DNA of 64,000 bases from Sycobia sp. Sy_11 (lineage: Eukaryota; Arthropoda; Insecta; Hymenoptera; Epichrysomallidae): contig JACCIC010000027.1 in NCBI GenBank assembly GCA_018907035.1, positions 1,721,501 through 1,785,500 on the forward strand, in the 5' to 3' direction. The position numbers and the translations under genes are program-made. This document shows positions 33,471 through 44,649 of this stretch, piece after piece (the first letter of the stretch is position 1; each line of letters begins with the position of its first letter). A model generated the notes under the pieces. The model did no database searches, was not told where the DNA came from, and was given only the letters and a program-made list of their open reading frames with translations.

Positions 33471-36190
33471 GGGGGCATCTCTAGTCTTTTTGCATAAATT
33501 TTCAAGATTCTTTTCTTGCAGTAAACTTTATTATCACAGTACAATTTTTTTATATTAAAAAAATACATATTGAAATCTGCAAAAAAAAATTTTTTTTTTC
33601 ATATTTCATCCAATATGGCCCAGATATTGTTGCCACAACGAAGCTTGCTTTTTTTTGGCTGACATCATATCTTGACACAGGAAGCTCTAAAATGAAAAAT
33701 TCAAAAAGCATATTAAAGTATAAGAAAGTGGCTATAGCCCTTACTAAAATTAAAAAGTTTAAGTAAAATAAAAACAAAATGGCGGGCTTTTCTAATTTTC
33801 GGCTTATTTTTTGAGGTTATGTTGCTTAAAAAAGTGCTCAAATGTAATCGAATATTCATAATTCTTGTACGGGCTATAACTATATGTGTGACGAATAACC
33901 TCTCAAAATTTCAGCCCAATCGGTTGAATAGTTTTTGTTAAATCATGTCAGCCAGGTCAAAAAATGTTATTTCGAGAAAAACGCGTTTAAAATAATTTTT
34001 TGAAAACCTGTGTAAAAATAAAGAAATAAACCTCTTACACTCAATCCGCGATACCAGCTCCATACATAATTCCTTCCTGGTCTTCAAAAAACTCATTTTC
34101 GTGCCCTTAGCCTTTCTAAGCTCGAGTCGCCCTTCTTTTAAAGCTTCAATGCTGCGACGATTTCCTTGCTTAATTCTATTTTCGTCCTGCCTCTGCGCAA
34201 AATCCACTGCTACGCTGCCAATCTAAATACCCATGGTTTCCATGATTTTGAATAAAGGTAAAAATCCTTCATTGAAGACGCACACAGCACAATAGGTAGC
34301 AATTTCAACAATTTTGTTTCCAGAAAACATGTGTTTTGGAGCTATATTCCAAACACAAAAGTTGAAACTTTCGTTGGTGTTTTGTGTGTGTGCTCCGATA
34401 CACCTTTCTAGCAGATCGTCTGTAGTAAGATCTTCATAAATCTTTTTTTATAAAGGTTGAATTTCTTCGTCTAGTGCTGGAGGGTGCACAAAATTTTTCA
34501 CCTGGCTGGTAGCTTCAGCAACTCGGTATTTGCACCATGAGTCTGACCTAGCGGGACAATTCATATGTTGAGACTTCTTATCCGTAGAAATCTTGTGGTA
34601 AAAAGTTACCCAAATAGCATTTCTCATATCTTCAACAGAATCTGGATTTCGGCGAAGAGCTAATTCCTAATATTTTGACATCTCTAGCATGACTTTATTA
34701 GTCAATGTAGCAGTTATTTTAGGCTTTTCAGTTTTTTTTGTTTTTTTTGTCGTTTTTTTCCATCAGCACCTTTTTGTGAAGCTTCTAACGCTTTTTGAGC
34801 CTTTTTTATCTGTGTCAGTTGTTTTTTAGCATCTTTTGCTCTTTTATAAATTCGCTTTTTAACATGTAAAACACACTCCTTCTTTTTTACGCTCAAAACA
34901 TCATCATAGGGCTGTATATCTTGTAACGATGAGAAAGTCTTCGAATCGCCATCACCAATATAATATTCATAATAACTATCATGCAAATCTACACATCTTT
35001 TGAACATTTATTTTATACCATTAGCTTCCATCGACCCCGCACTGCCTTCATGATTTGCACTACAATCTGGCTCGTGAGTTTCATACCAGTCTTGATAATC
35101 CATAGAATTTTCCTTTCCAGCCCATTGTTCACAAGCTTTGCATATTCTTCTTTTCACAATGACATCAAGAACTTTTCCAGAAAATTTTCCAATCAATGTA
35201 GCAATCCCGACAAGAGAAGAAAAACCCCTTCGAGCCCAAGAGCCGTCATAGGAACTGTGAGCCGATTTTTTACATTATCAGCAGCCTCATTTTCTCTTTG
35301 CTCTTCACTAACTGCTTGTCTAAAAACTAATGTAGCTACTGCTTCTGCTGATATCTAAATGTAGTTTACTGTTGCATAATAAGTAGCTGAAGCATATCTT
35401 TTGCTGATATCCATCATTGCACAAAAATTATTTATACCTAGCAAGCCAACACCGAGTATACGCATCGCAAATACAAAGCGGCGATTTATTTCGTAGGAAG
35501 TATGAATTGTTGGACTGCTTGGAATATGAGTTTCTGTTTCACATTTACACGATACCACTAATTAAAAACCTAATCCTCTTTCGTAACGTTTGGAAAATGT
35601 TATATCGCCTTTACAAATTTTACAAATTAAAATGTCTTGTAGTCTTAGAAAGAGTAAGAAATTCACTATGACATAATGCAACAATGGATTAACGTTCACT
35701 TCGAATGCAGGATTATTTTTCTAAATTTTTTTAGCAGATGCACTAACCACACTTTCATCACGGTCACTCATAAATCGACTGCCACGAAAATTTCTTTTTT
35801 GTGTCAATGAGCTCTCGAATTGCCGAATTTTGTACTTTTTTTATCAATTTTATGAACTTCTTTTCCAACTAATATAAATGAATAACTGTTTTTACAATTA
35901 AATTAAAAGAAAGCAATACTTTTAGTGCTTCAAAATATCGTTGAAAATACTCGTGAGATATATAAATACAGAAAGAAGCGGGACCAAGTATGTACCTCTC
36001 CGATCGTCAGCTGTCTGAATTGCTCCAAAATCACACTTGCGCGCGCACCAAGAATACACGCAATAGAAACATTTTTAGAGCGCGCAAGTTAAAATAAATT
36101 ATTGTATGATGTTATTATTAGTATACTAAATGCAAAACCGGTATTTTTGGAAAATTGATTTTTTCATCGATTTAGACTAAAGATGACCCC
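33471..36190 (-). mobile_element. Kolobok-type DNA transposon, TTAA target duplication
   Basis: TTAA flanks both ends (33467-33470 and 36191-36194). The termini are inverted repeats: GGGGGCATCTCTAGTCT at 33471 against GGGGTCATCTTTAGTCT read in from 36190. TTAA target sites and G-rich ends fit the Kolobok superfamily, as does the transposase remnant inside. Length is 2720 bp. Confidence 0.85.
33938..35790 (-). pseudogene. Kolobok-type transposase ('Mutator-like transposase domain' family), broken
   Basis: Pieces in order on the minus strand: MSDRDESVVSA (about 35770), SYEINRRFVFAMRILGVGL (35500), SYDGSWARRGFSSL (35240, putative first catalytic Asp), FSGKVLDVIVKRRICKACEQW (35190), YYIGDGDSKTF (34960, second Asp), KKECVLHVKKRI, then RRNPDSVEDMRNAIW, CPARSDSWCKY, LLERCIGAHTQNTNESFN (34400, possible catalytic Glu) and a basic C-terminus at 34207-33938. 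Stops and frameshifts separate them. The pattern is that of a large insect protein family annotated with a Mutator-like transposase domain. It is inactive, but all three acidic positions seem kept. Confidence 0.8.
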
Positions 36191-36342
36191 TTAAACATTT
36201 ATCTTAGCAGAAAATTGGACAAAAAATATATCCAAGTAGTTTAACTCCAATAAATGGCTATTAATTATTTTAAAAAGATATTGATGGCCAATAACATTCC
36301 ATTTCTACAGGCCAATATTGGGCTTGTCGCTAAATAAAATAT

Positions 36343-36625
36343 GGATGTCCAGATATGTCGGGACGACTTCTACGGGGAGCTTCGTGTTTCGATCGTATAA
36401 TACGATATCCAGGTGTGTCGCAACGACTTCTACAGGGAGTTTCGTATTTAGACGGTAGAATAAGATGTCCAGGTGTCTGTCGACGACTTCCATGGGTAGT
36501 TTTGTGTTCCGATGGTAGAACACGATGTACAGGTGTATCGGGATGACTTACACGGGGAGTTTCTTGTTCGGACGATAGAATAAGATGTTTAGATGTCTAT
36601 CGACGACTATCACGGGAAATTTGTG
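36343..36625. repeat. 60-bp minisatellite, almost five units
   Basis: The unit starts GATGTCCAGRTRTGTCGGGAY and repeats at 36343, 36403, 36463, 36523 and 36583 with an exact 60-base period and 75-85% identity. Because 60 is divisible by three, both strands carry ORFs with 20-residue repeats (minus: NTKLPVEVV; plus: CPGV-RRL). Confidence 0.9.
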
Positions 36626-38004
36626 TATTAATTGAAAATCAAATCCTATATGTCTAAAAATGTTTGATGTTTAAAAAAAAAATTATTGTATAGTAAAATA
36701 TTCTTTAAGAATATATAAAAATGTTTTTAATCTCTTTAAGATCACGTCTTCCTTTGTAAAATTCACATATATGCTCCTGGTAATAGTACATCTAGGATTC
36801 TTTCTTTAATCAAATAAGAAAAAATATCTTTTTTACGACAGCAATGAAATGACATTTCAGAATTTAAATATACTAGATATAACTCTCAAAAATTTGTGAA
36901 ATTTCATTAAAATTACTTTCTACGATAGTATAAAATAATTCAAGTATTCGAATTTCTTATCATTTGAAACTTCTCTTGAATTATTTATTTCCTAATTACA
37001 CTTCTCTATCAAGTACACATAAATGTGCGATACTTCAAAAAGATCTTATAGTTTTATTATTTGTAATTTTGAAACAAAAGAAAGTATTGAAATAAATTTT
37101 TACATAGTCAAGTTTCAAATTTTCGAAATGATGACTTATTATTATTCAATAATAAACTTGCTTATTAAAACTGTGCCCATGCACTCACTTATTTCTAACA
37201 TGAGAATACAGTACTATGAAAATATAATTTAAAAATTATTTTGACATGTACTTGTGGGCCCGTCTTTGAAAAGTTTTTTGGTAAACATGGGAGTTGTAGA
37301 ATAACTAAATTATTTCATTTTGTGCAAAAAATCGCTACCTATATAAAATACACTGGAATCCTGTTTATTCTGTGAAATCATTGGACTCTTTTACACAGGT
37401 CATTTGAAAACCGTTTAAAATCAGTTTAAATTGCTTGCAATAACCAAAATCATTTATGAAAAAAATTATTTGAAATCATTCCAAAATCAGTTGAAAACCA
37501 GTTTTCAGTTGCAATAAATTTTGTACTTTCTATTAAATCACTAGTAGAATCTTGTAAAAACACTGAAAATTTATCTGACAAAATAATTGAAATGTTATGA
37601 AAATGTAATTGAGGATCTGAGTAATGACGATTTTTCAAATATTTTTTTTTGTTCTCAAGCACAGAGCATAGTGATCTCAGAAGTAATATATAAATCGTCT
37701 TAATTTCTAGTTTTTCTGACTAGATTCTGTCTAGTTTCTAACATGGTATACTTACCACAATCTAAGATCGTTTCCTATATAAAATGCCAATAAATTAAAA
37801 GAAATAGGATCAGACTAGATTTCCCTTGTAGTCTTTAATAATGAAAACAAATCTTATACTAGTTGGTAGTATAAGCAGATAGGCTATGGGCTTTCTAGTA
37901 CATAGGCATTCTAGCACACCTTCAACTTAAAAAGTGTGCTGAGCCCCCAAAAGTCTCACGTTACTAATATTGCAATGATCAAAACGATTGGCGTTTGCGC
38001 CTGC
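36626..38004. other. AT-rich non-coding stretch
   Basis: No domain found. Short internal repeats of AAAATCAGTTTGAAA type occur around 37390-37510. The left end of the Polinton may lie in here, but no terminal repeat was recognised. Confidence 0.4.
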
Positions 38005-38866
38005 TTAATATTTTTTCTTTATCTGTAAGCAGAGAATCACATAACGTGGTTTCTCTAATTGATTGGAAGTTTTCACTGTCCACACATGCTTATTGGCACT
38101 TGGTAGAAGAGGATATTCAAATAGTTCCCATGAACGATAACACATTGAGATGGGATTATCTTTACCAATGACGTTTAAAAGCTGGATTTTTTGTTTATCA
38201 GAAGCAATGACATGAGGCATTAACCATTCTATCTTTGTTATTTTTATGTTATATTCTTCATATGTAGTATTATTACCTACTGTAATACCTTCCTGGATTA
38301 TAGCATTCAAGTCTGATCTTGATCTTACCAAAATAAGTTCATGCTTCATATTAATTACAATTTTTTGTAATCTTCTGCGAAGCCCAAAATTATATACTTA
38401 GAGGAATAGCAACGTTAAAGTTTTCATGCCTATCTATCAAAGTTCTGGTTTCTGCTTCATTGCCCATCCAGCCTGCATTTTTAACCATGAGCGTCTTGTT
38501 GGTATTGAACGAAGTTCATCCTTTCATGATACTAATCAATTTACTTTCATGATAATAATCATTTTTACTTTTGTCTATCTCATCGCCATTAATTTCGTAG
38601 AGAATTCCATAAAAAGTATGACAAATACCATTGTTGACCAATCTAGATTTAGATGATGCACTTCCATCAGTTTTTTGGAATTTTCCATAGATATGGATAG
38701 AACTACGTGATGGTAGAAGACACAGGTCTTGGTTTTGGATGGAAATGCGAATTTCGTCATTATGATCAAAGTTTAGTGATGTGTATGGTCGATGTGCGTG
38801 AATTTCATAATGAGAATTTGACTCATTGAATGCGACACCTGATTTAATTTTTAGTATTTCGTCCAT
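38005..38866 (-). pseudogene. Polinton major capsid (double jelly-roll) protein, fragments
   Basis: The N-terminal piece (38866-38516) has NSHYEIHAHRPYTSLNF and NQDLCLLPSRSSIHIYGKF; the C-terminal piece (38349-38005) has CYRSWELFEYPLLPSANKHV and NQLEKPRYVILCLQ. Both match the N- and C-terminal parts of the Polinton major capsid protein as I know it. About 200 or more central residues are missing, so the gene is internally deleted, and the last residues are also lost. Confidence 0.75.
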
Positions 38867-39031
38867 TCTTCAGAAAGCAGCAGAAAATTATACAGGTAAT
38901 TCTGTCCACGAACTTTTAGATCAAGAATTTAGAGGACCTAAATATTCTTCGGTGTTAACGGTTTTAAACTCTTCAATCGACTGATTGCCATGGTGGAGTA
39001 CTTATATGCTTGTTAGAATTATAAACAATCC

Positions 39032-39740
39032 CTATTGTATAGATTTGATATGAAGTCTAACAGTAATTTTCTTTTCTCGAAAATTAACGAGATTGCCGTC
39101 CTGATCGACAATTCGAACTCGTATACAATCTATACACTTAACACTAAGTGGTAGATATATAACCTGTGATGAAATTTCTATCATTTTATATCCTGGAGGA
39201 GCACTGGGAAAGAATTCATGAATTGCATGAACCTTCTTATTGTTAATGAAAGCTCCTGCAGTAATGTTATATTCGTCTCTGAGTGCGTTGATTTTCAATA
39301 TTTTCATTGGTAAATCAGAACGGTGTTCTATATTTTCCTTGAGAATATGAGGAGTAAATCGTAACACTCGACCGATGGATTTTGGAGGTTTAAGATCTAA
39401 CGGGACGCTGCACTTAATTTCACTTTTAATGTAGTATTGTTAGTTTTCAAGAAAAATTCAATTCCTGTAGATTTCAATGCATTTGATAAAAATTGATATT
39501 TATCATCAATCAACTACCAATGGGGATAGTAATAATTTCTCCTTTTAAATAAAGTTGATTATTTGTATTGTAAATATTGGGAATTGAATTAAAGGTTAAA
39601 ACTTCGACTAAACCTAAAACATAATTTTTATGCTTTGGTAGTTCAATGGATGGAAAGTATTGGGCTTTTAAAACAGAAGATTTTTCTGAAAGAGTCAAAG
39701 TGAAACTATCTTCCATGACTGATTGAGCGAAAATGATCAA
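39032..39740 (-). pseudogene. Polinton minor capsid (penton-like) protein
   Basis: The N-terminus at 39740-39510 (MEDSFTLTLSEKSSVLKAQY, then VLGLVEVLTFNSIPNI) and the C-terminus at 39367-39032 (FTPHILKENIEHRSDLPMKI, HAIHEFFPSAPPGYKMIEIS, YLPLSVKCIDCIRVRIVDQD) belong to one protein interrupted by a frameshift. It is the conserved single jelly-roll-type Maverick protein that follows the protease gene. It would form vertices of the particle. Confidence 0.7.
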
Positions 39741-39771
39741 AGTTTATCTGAGAAATTCTTTTTACAGACTT

Positions 39772-40041
39772 TCAGTTAAGAAACGAAGACAATGATGACC
39801 GCAAATGAATGAGTCTGTTGTCAATCAGATATCTTGCATAGTTGTATTTTACTTCTTTCACATTCAAATATTTCATAAGATCTATGGGAGGTTTGAGGTC
39901 ACCGCAGCTATCAAAGTAGGTGACGTCAGATTCTCTCTTTCGATAACATACCCAATGAGTACCTTTATTTTGTGAATTATGGAGATTAACAATAGCAGAT
40001 TCGTTATACCATGGTCCATTGCGAGGAAGGCTATTTCTCAT
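39772..40041 (-). pseudogene. Polinton adenovirus-type cysteine protease
   Basis: 90 residues with NKGTHWVCYRK (catalytic His) and TYFDSCGDLKPPIDL (Asp and downstream Pro), the signature of adenain-like proteases, which mature capsid proteins. A family member would carry a catalytic Cys further downstream; here the frame ends at SSFLN soon after, so the C-terminal part with the nucleophile seems lost or changed. Length is below the usual 130 or more residues. Confidence 0.75.
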
Positions 40042-40092
40042 GAAAACACCTCGAAAATATAGAATTGTAATATATGTGTATATTTTATAAGA

Positions 40093-40821
40093 TCATAGTT
40101 TGTTAGTAGACGATTTGGAAAAATTACATTGAACTATTTTGTTTCTTTTAATTAGACTGTTCCCGATATGCGGTTTGAGAAATAATCCCAGTCCACGTTT
40201 ATATGGCTTCGGATAGAGAACTTTATCTAAAGCAATAGCTTCCATCGTCTTATTATGTCGCCTGTTTTTGCGCAGCTTTAGCATAATTTACTGCTTTAGC
40301 TATTCTAGCAGCACCTCCGACTAAAGCACTAGTTGCACTTAATCCTGGGAACATGGAATAAGAAAAGGAAGAAGTTCGCCAATTTTAGATGGAAGGGGTT
40401 TCACACGTGGAATGAGAACATTCTTCTTAGAACCACTATTCTCAAGAGCTTGACGAGCACCTTTTAAGGCGGACTATATTATTTTCGGTGAATTTTTATC
40501 TGATTTCAATGATTTTTTCGCTGTCGTCACCAATTTGTTGAATTTCAGCCCAATTCCAGTTTTTGTCTTTAATTTCATCGCACTTGTAACTGCTAGAGCT
40601 GACGCTTTCTCAGCAAGGCTAGAATCCTTAGCTTTAAGCCGTTGTCAAGCATTATTAGCAAGCTTTATGTCAGCCACTTTATCATTACCTTTTTTATTAG
40701 AGTACTCAATGTAACGTTCTTTACATGCCTTACCTAGTGGATTTATTTCTGGATCACCCTTTTTTAATCACTTCGTTAATTTTGTTTCGGGGCCACAGTA
40801 TTGATAGCAAGGAAGATGCAT
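40093..40821 (-). pseudogene. Polinton protein with PLA2-like domain
   Basis: Reading from 40821 on the minus strand: a start MHLPCYQYCGPETKL, then GDPEINPLGKACKERYIEYS, basic Lys-rich segments and finally MLKLRKNRRHNKTMEAIALD (40284-40093). The first part resembles the phospholipase A2 domain of parvovirus VP1 and related insect proteins, where a C-x-G-P-G loop and an H-D pair bind calcium and act in catalysis. Here G-P-E and R-Y stand in those places, so the enzyme is presumably dead. Several stops interrupt it. The family assignment is from memory of the motif. Confidence 0.6.
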
Positions 40822-41022
40822 TTCGACAGGTAAATTGTTGATTACTCTATCGATCAATCCAAGTCCTTCCTTTTTCGAATATATACGAGTTTTATGTTCA
40901 AGCATCGTTGACAGTCAAATTATAATTGATGGTCGAAAATATAAAATCAACATTTATATATTTACTTCAATTAACGTTAAACAAGACTTTGTCATGCCAA
41001 CATCGATTTCTCTGAGTAGAAC

Positions 41023-41420
41023 GTGAAACTGTCCGTAGCTAACTTTGATTTTGGAAAGGAAAAAAGAAGGAAGCGACATGGAGAGTTACTACCAGATAGT
41101 ATACGAGCAATATTTTACGGTCCATTAAACTGCAGAAGAACAACTAGCTTATCAGTTTTAATGGCTCGTCCCAATGGTTTTAGATTGGAGAATGTGTATG
41201 TTTATTCAAAATCTTTAAATCAACCGAAGTATCAATTTCTCAAAAAAGTCATAGAACCAAACGAAGACATCTCCTATTTCCCATTTCGTGAACATGAATC
41301 TGTAATATCACCAGATGAAGCATTGCCCAATTCAATTATGATCTTTGATGATGTAATTTATGAGAAGCAAGATAACGTCAGAGCATTTTTCTGTATGGGG
41401 AGACATAAAAGTGTCATATG

Positions 41421-41461
<41 letters not shown>

Positions 41462-41675
41462 TATGTTAGTATTTTATCGACAAGATGAGGTGAATTTAAA
41501 ACATATTTATGATGATCATGTCAACTCTGATCTTTCTTTCAAAGAGTTTCGAAATCTTTGTTCTGAATGCTGGAAAAATGATAAATATGGATTTGCTGTT
41601 ATTGATAAAGATGGAACGATGGATGATGGTAGACACAGAAAAGATTTTGACTGTATTGTAATAAAAAGAAATTAA
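41023..41675 (+). pseudogene. Polinton packaging ATPase (FtsK/HerA type)
   Basis: LLPDSIRAIFYGPLNCRRTT is the Walker A region, but the P-loop reads CRRTTSL where C-G-K-T is expected, so ATP binding is probably lost. Walker B is NSIMIFDDVI. The sensor region (FFCMGRHKSVI) runs into a (TA)n tract at 41427-41453 that replaces about 20-25 codons; the C-terminal part (DEVNLKHIYDDHV, FRNLCSECW) follows in another frame to 41675. Such ATPases pump DNA into the particle. Confidence 0.8.
41427..41453. repeat. (TA)n tract inside the ATPase gene
   Basis: Pure TA repeat translated as alternating Tyr-Ile; interrupts conserved ATPase sequence. Confidence 0.9.
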
Positions 41676-42612
41676 AAAAAATCTTAAACACTCAGTTGGA
41701 TTTAACACAGCAACACGACACCATGTCGGTCTTTCGAAAGAAAACAATATACTTGGCGAGTTGATGCAAGCTCGTAATACTGTTAAAAGAAAAGCTGCAC
41801 TATTGAAACAGGAGAAAGAGAATCTCGAAGATGACGTAGGAGATACATGGAAACCTGTCATTACACCACTTGTAAAGCTTGTCGAATCAAAAAGTTTACA
41901 GTTTTCTAATCTCATTTCGGATGATCACAGCATTAAAAAACCAACTAGATCCCGAAAAAGTTGAGTTTTATGTTAGATAATAATATTCGCTCAGCTTCCA
42001 TAAAAGATTATGATTCCGATGATGATTTTGCCTCATTAAATAACTCAATGATGCATTCGACATTCAAATGCTAAAACTAATATTTTAGATCAAAGCCGCA
42101 GTAAATACGATAACGTATATGGAGTAAGAAATATTGGAGGTACATACATGCTTGGTGATTCTGAAATTATATTTGATGATAATAAAATAAAAGTGAAAGA
42201 TTTAAATTATCCTAAAAGTAATGAACTAATGGAGCTACTTATTAAAAAAGAAACAGATGACACATTAATAAGTCCATCAGATCATGAAAATTATCGCAGT
42301 ATTCTAGAAGCAACAAGTGCTCATCGTCAAAAACATAGTAAAGATGAATCTATACGCTCATCGAAGAGTAGAAAATTTTTCAACATCATTGCACTGATGT
42401 TTCGCAACAGTGCTAGTCATACAAAAAAGGGAGAAGGAGGTCACATACCTAAATATAAAATAGCAAATAAAGATTCTTCAATAGAGTTGGTGTACTGGGA
42501 TGATCCGAATGAGCTTGTTGAGAGACTAAGATTATTAATTGATGAACAATCAGCTGCTAATAACAATTATATTAATGAAATCCATTCAATTATTGAGGAA
42601 CTGCGTGAAATA

Positions 42613-42655
<43 letters not shown>

Positions 42656-42690
42656 CACCTACCTTTTTTCTTCAATCAGTATCATCATGA
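41676..42690 (+). pseudogene. conserved Polinton-associated protein (DUF8207-like)
   Basis: Two parts: a 41761-41964 piece with Lys-rich helices (KRKAALLKQEKENLEDDVGD), and 42095-42615 with YGVRNIGGTYMLGDSEIIFD and SPSDHENYRSILEATSAHRQ. This resembles a protein found next to ATPase genes in insect Mavericks, of unknown function. Its end at 42616-42648 is overrun by a (TA)n tract. The gene has at least two frame breaks. Confidence 0.55.
42616..42648. repeat. (TA)n tract at the 3' end of the DUF8207-like gene
   Basis: Alternating TA, second such tract inside Polinton coding DNA. Confidence 0.9.
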
Positions 42691-42872
42691 GTCTCGACTT
42701 GTTTGGAAGAAATTTGAGAGACTTGAAGGGGAGTCGAGGTCCGCCAGGTATTGGATACAATTTTACAGCAGATGGCAATTTCGATATAGAAAATAAACGA
42801 CTTTATAATGTTGGTGAAGCTACTGCAGAAACTGATGCAATTTGTGTAAAAATGTTATATTCAATCTTGTAG
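42687..42872 (+). pseudogene. Polinton-associated protein with GPPG motif, truncated
   Basis: 61 residues: MSLDLFGRNLRDLKGSRGPP, then DGNFDIENKRLYNVGEA. Short proteins with this Gly-Pro motif and the NKRL-NV segment accompany Maverick integrases; the function is unknown, perhaps a fibre or attachment-like protein. The frame ends early at 42870. Confidence 0.45.
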
Positions 42873-42929
42873 CAGCGACTACTATACTACTGTATCTTTA
42901 AATCTACGGAAATACTGTCTCTTTAAAAA

Positions 42930-43267
42930 TGAATGAAGTTCTAAAATAAAATGAGAAATATATTGAACAAAATGGCTTGATAACAGAAAAGAAATTCAAA
43001 GATCTTTATAAAAAATATTATGCACATAATAAAAATCGATTAAATTTGGAAGAAAGAATGAGTAATTTCAATAAAAATCTTATGAAAACCGATCAGTATC
43101 AATCAGAACTAGAATCGAAATTGAAACCTCTTAGTGACTTACATACTCGTTTAAGAGATAATGTTCCACAAATGGTTATTAATGTGAATGGTATTTTAAA
43201 AGAGATTGAAAGGAAAAATACATCGAAAAAATCACCAAACGCAAACTCAACAGGAAGTACGATATAA
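42930..43267 (+). pseudogene. coiled-coil protein continuing the upstream Polinton gene
   Basis: About 96 residues, highly charged and helical (KKFKDLYKKYYAHNKNRLNL, ELESKLKPLSDLHTRL), predicted by eye to form a coiled coil. It lies between the GPPG protein and integrase and may be the distal part of the former. No domain recognised. Confidence 0.4.
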
Positions 43268-44172
43268 AGTGGTTAAAGAGCTACACAAACCTGCTCGTCG
43301 CAGGTATAAGCAAAGAAATGATATACGTGGTATAGATGAAATTTGGCAAGCAGATCTTGTAGAAATAATACCCTACTCTAAGGAGAATAAAAGCTTACAA
43401 TACTTACTCACTGTTATAGATTTGTTTTCGAAGTATGCTTGGGCTACACCAGTAAAGTCAAAGAGTGGCAACGATGTTACTCTGGCTTCGAATACGATAT
43501 TGAAACACGGAAGAGTACCATCCAATCTACAAACCGATCAAGGAAAAGAATTTTACAATTCACACTTTCAAAACCTCATAAAGAAATATCAGATAAATCT
43601 ATACTCTACACACAGTAATCTTCATGCAAGTATTTGTGAACGATTAATTAATAGAACATTAAAAAATGCAATGTGGATACAATTAAGCAAACAAGGAAAT
43701 TACATATGGATAGATATCCTACCAGATTCACTGAAAGCCTACAATTCAAGAAAATATCGGACAATAGGAATTGAGCCTGAAAATCTAAGCCAAGAAAATG
43801 AAAAGAAGGTGAAGAAGCGTTTTTCAATTGAAATGATACCAAAGAAAAAAATGAAATACAATGTCGGAGATAATGACGAATAAGTAAAATAAAACATATT
43901 TTTGAAAATGGCTACGCACATATTTGGTGTAATGAAATTTTTACAATATCAAGAGTTGTAAAAACTGATACAGTAACTTATCACGTTAAAGATTATTACA
44001 AATAAACCTATATCTGGGGGTTTTTATGAAACTGAAATTCAAGAGACTAAGTATCCTGAAATTTATTTAGTAGAAAAAGTGCTAAAACGTAGTGGTAACC
44101 GTGTATATGTTGAATGATTAGGCTTCAATAGTGAGCATAATAGTTGGATAAATAAAAAAGAAATTAATTGAA
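43259..44172 (+). pseudogene. Polinton integrase with C-terminal chromodomain
   Basis: The retroviral-type catalytic core is readable without interruption: DEIWQADLVEI (Asp), LQTDQGKEFYN (Asp) and SICERLINRTLK (Glu), then GIEPENLS. After the stop at 43881 the C-terminus continues in other frames: HIFENGYTHIWCNEIFTISR-like text and a chromodomain-like end YLVEKVLKRSGNRVYVE followed by a TGA and SEHNSWI. Polinton integrases commonly carry such a chromodomain. The core is intact but the protein is broken at its C-terminal end. Confidence 0.85.
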
Positions 44173-44445
44173 TACGAGATATAATATAAGTATCATATAT
44201 GGATAGGTGTACGGACACTAATTTCAATGTAAATCAGAAAGACATTGTATTATGATTATAATATTTATTTATGTAATTAAGTTATACAAGATTTTTTTTT
44301 GTTTTTGACAAATAAATAATGAAAATAAATGAAACTATGTGTTTTATTATTACGCAAGAAGTAGAAGTATTAAACTTAAAACAACTACCACTCTATAAAT
44401 AAACAAAGCTTATTTGTTTTGTTAGCCATATTAATGAAAAATTCT
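44173..44445. other. non-coding stretch between integrase and polymerase gene blocks
   Basis: AT-rich, between convergent Polinton genes; nothing recognised. Confidence 0.4.
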
Positions 44446-44649
44446 TCATCTTTTAATATGGTTTACCATATACTCTGGTAAGAATATTTGAAAATTGTCG
44501 TCCAGCTCAGCAACGATTTCGGTACCATATTTTGTGGAGACTTGTTTAAGAGCAGTCACCATGTATTGATGATTTTTCTCCAATTTCATAGATTTCTTCC
44601 TCGGCAAGAAGTCGCTCTCAGACATTTTATTCAGAGTGGCTAAATCCAT
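44446..44649 (-). CDS. small Polinton-associated protein
   Basis: 67 residues, ORF intact: MDLATLNKMSESDFLPRKKS, then QVSTKYGTEIVAELDDNFQI and FLPEYM. Small proteins with the V-x-T-x-Y-G...A-E-x-x...F-L-P pattern occur near polymerase B in insect Mavericks. The alternation suggests a beta-barrel (OB-like) single-strand binding role, which is inference only. A longer family member would extend past the C-terminus. Confidence 0.5.
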   Translation of the reverse strand: MDLATLNKMSESDFLPRKKSMKLEKNHQYMVTALKQVSTKYGTEIVAELDDNFQIFLPEYMVNHIKR

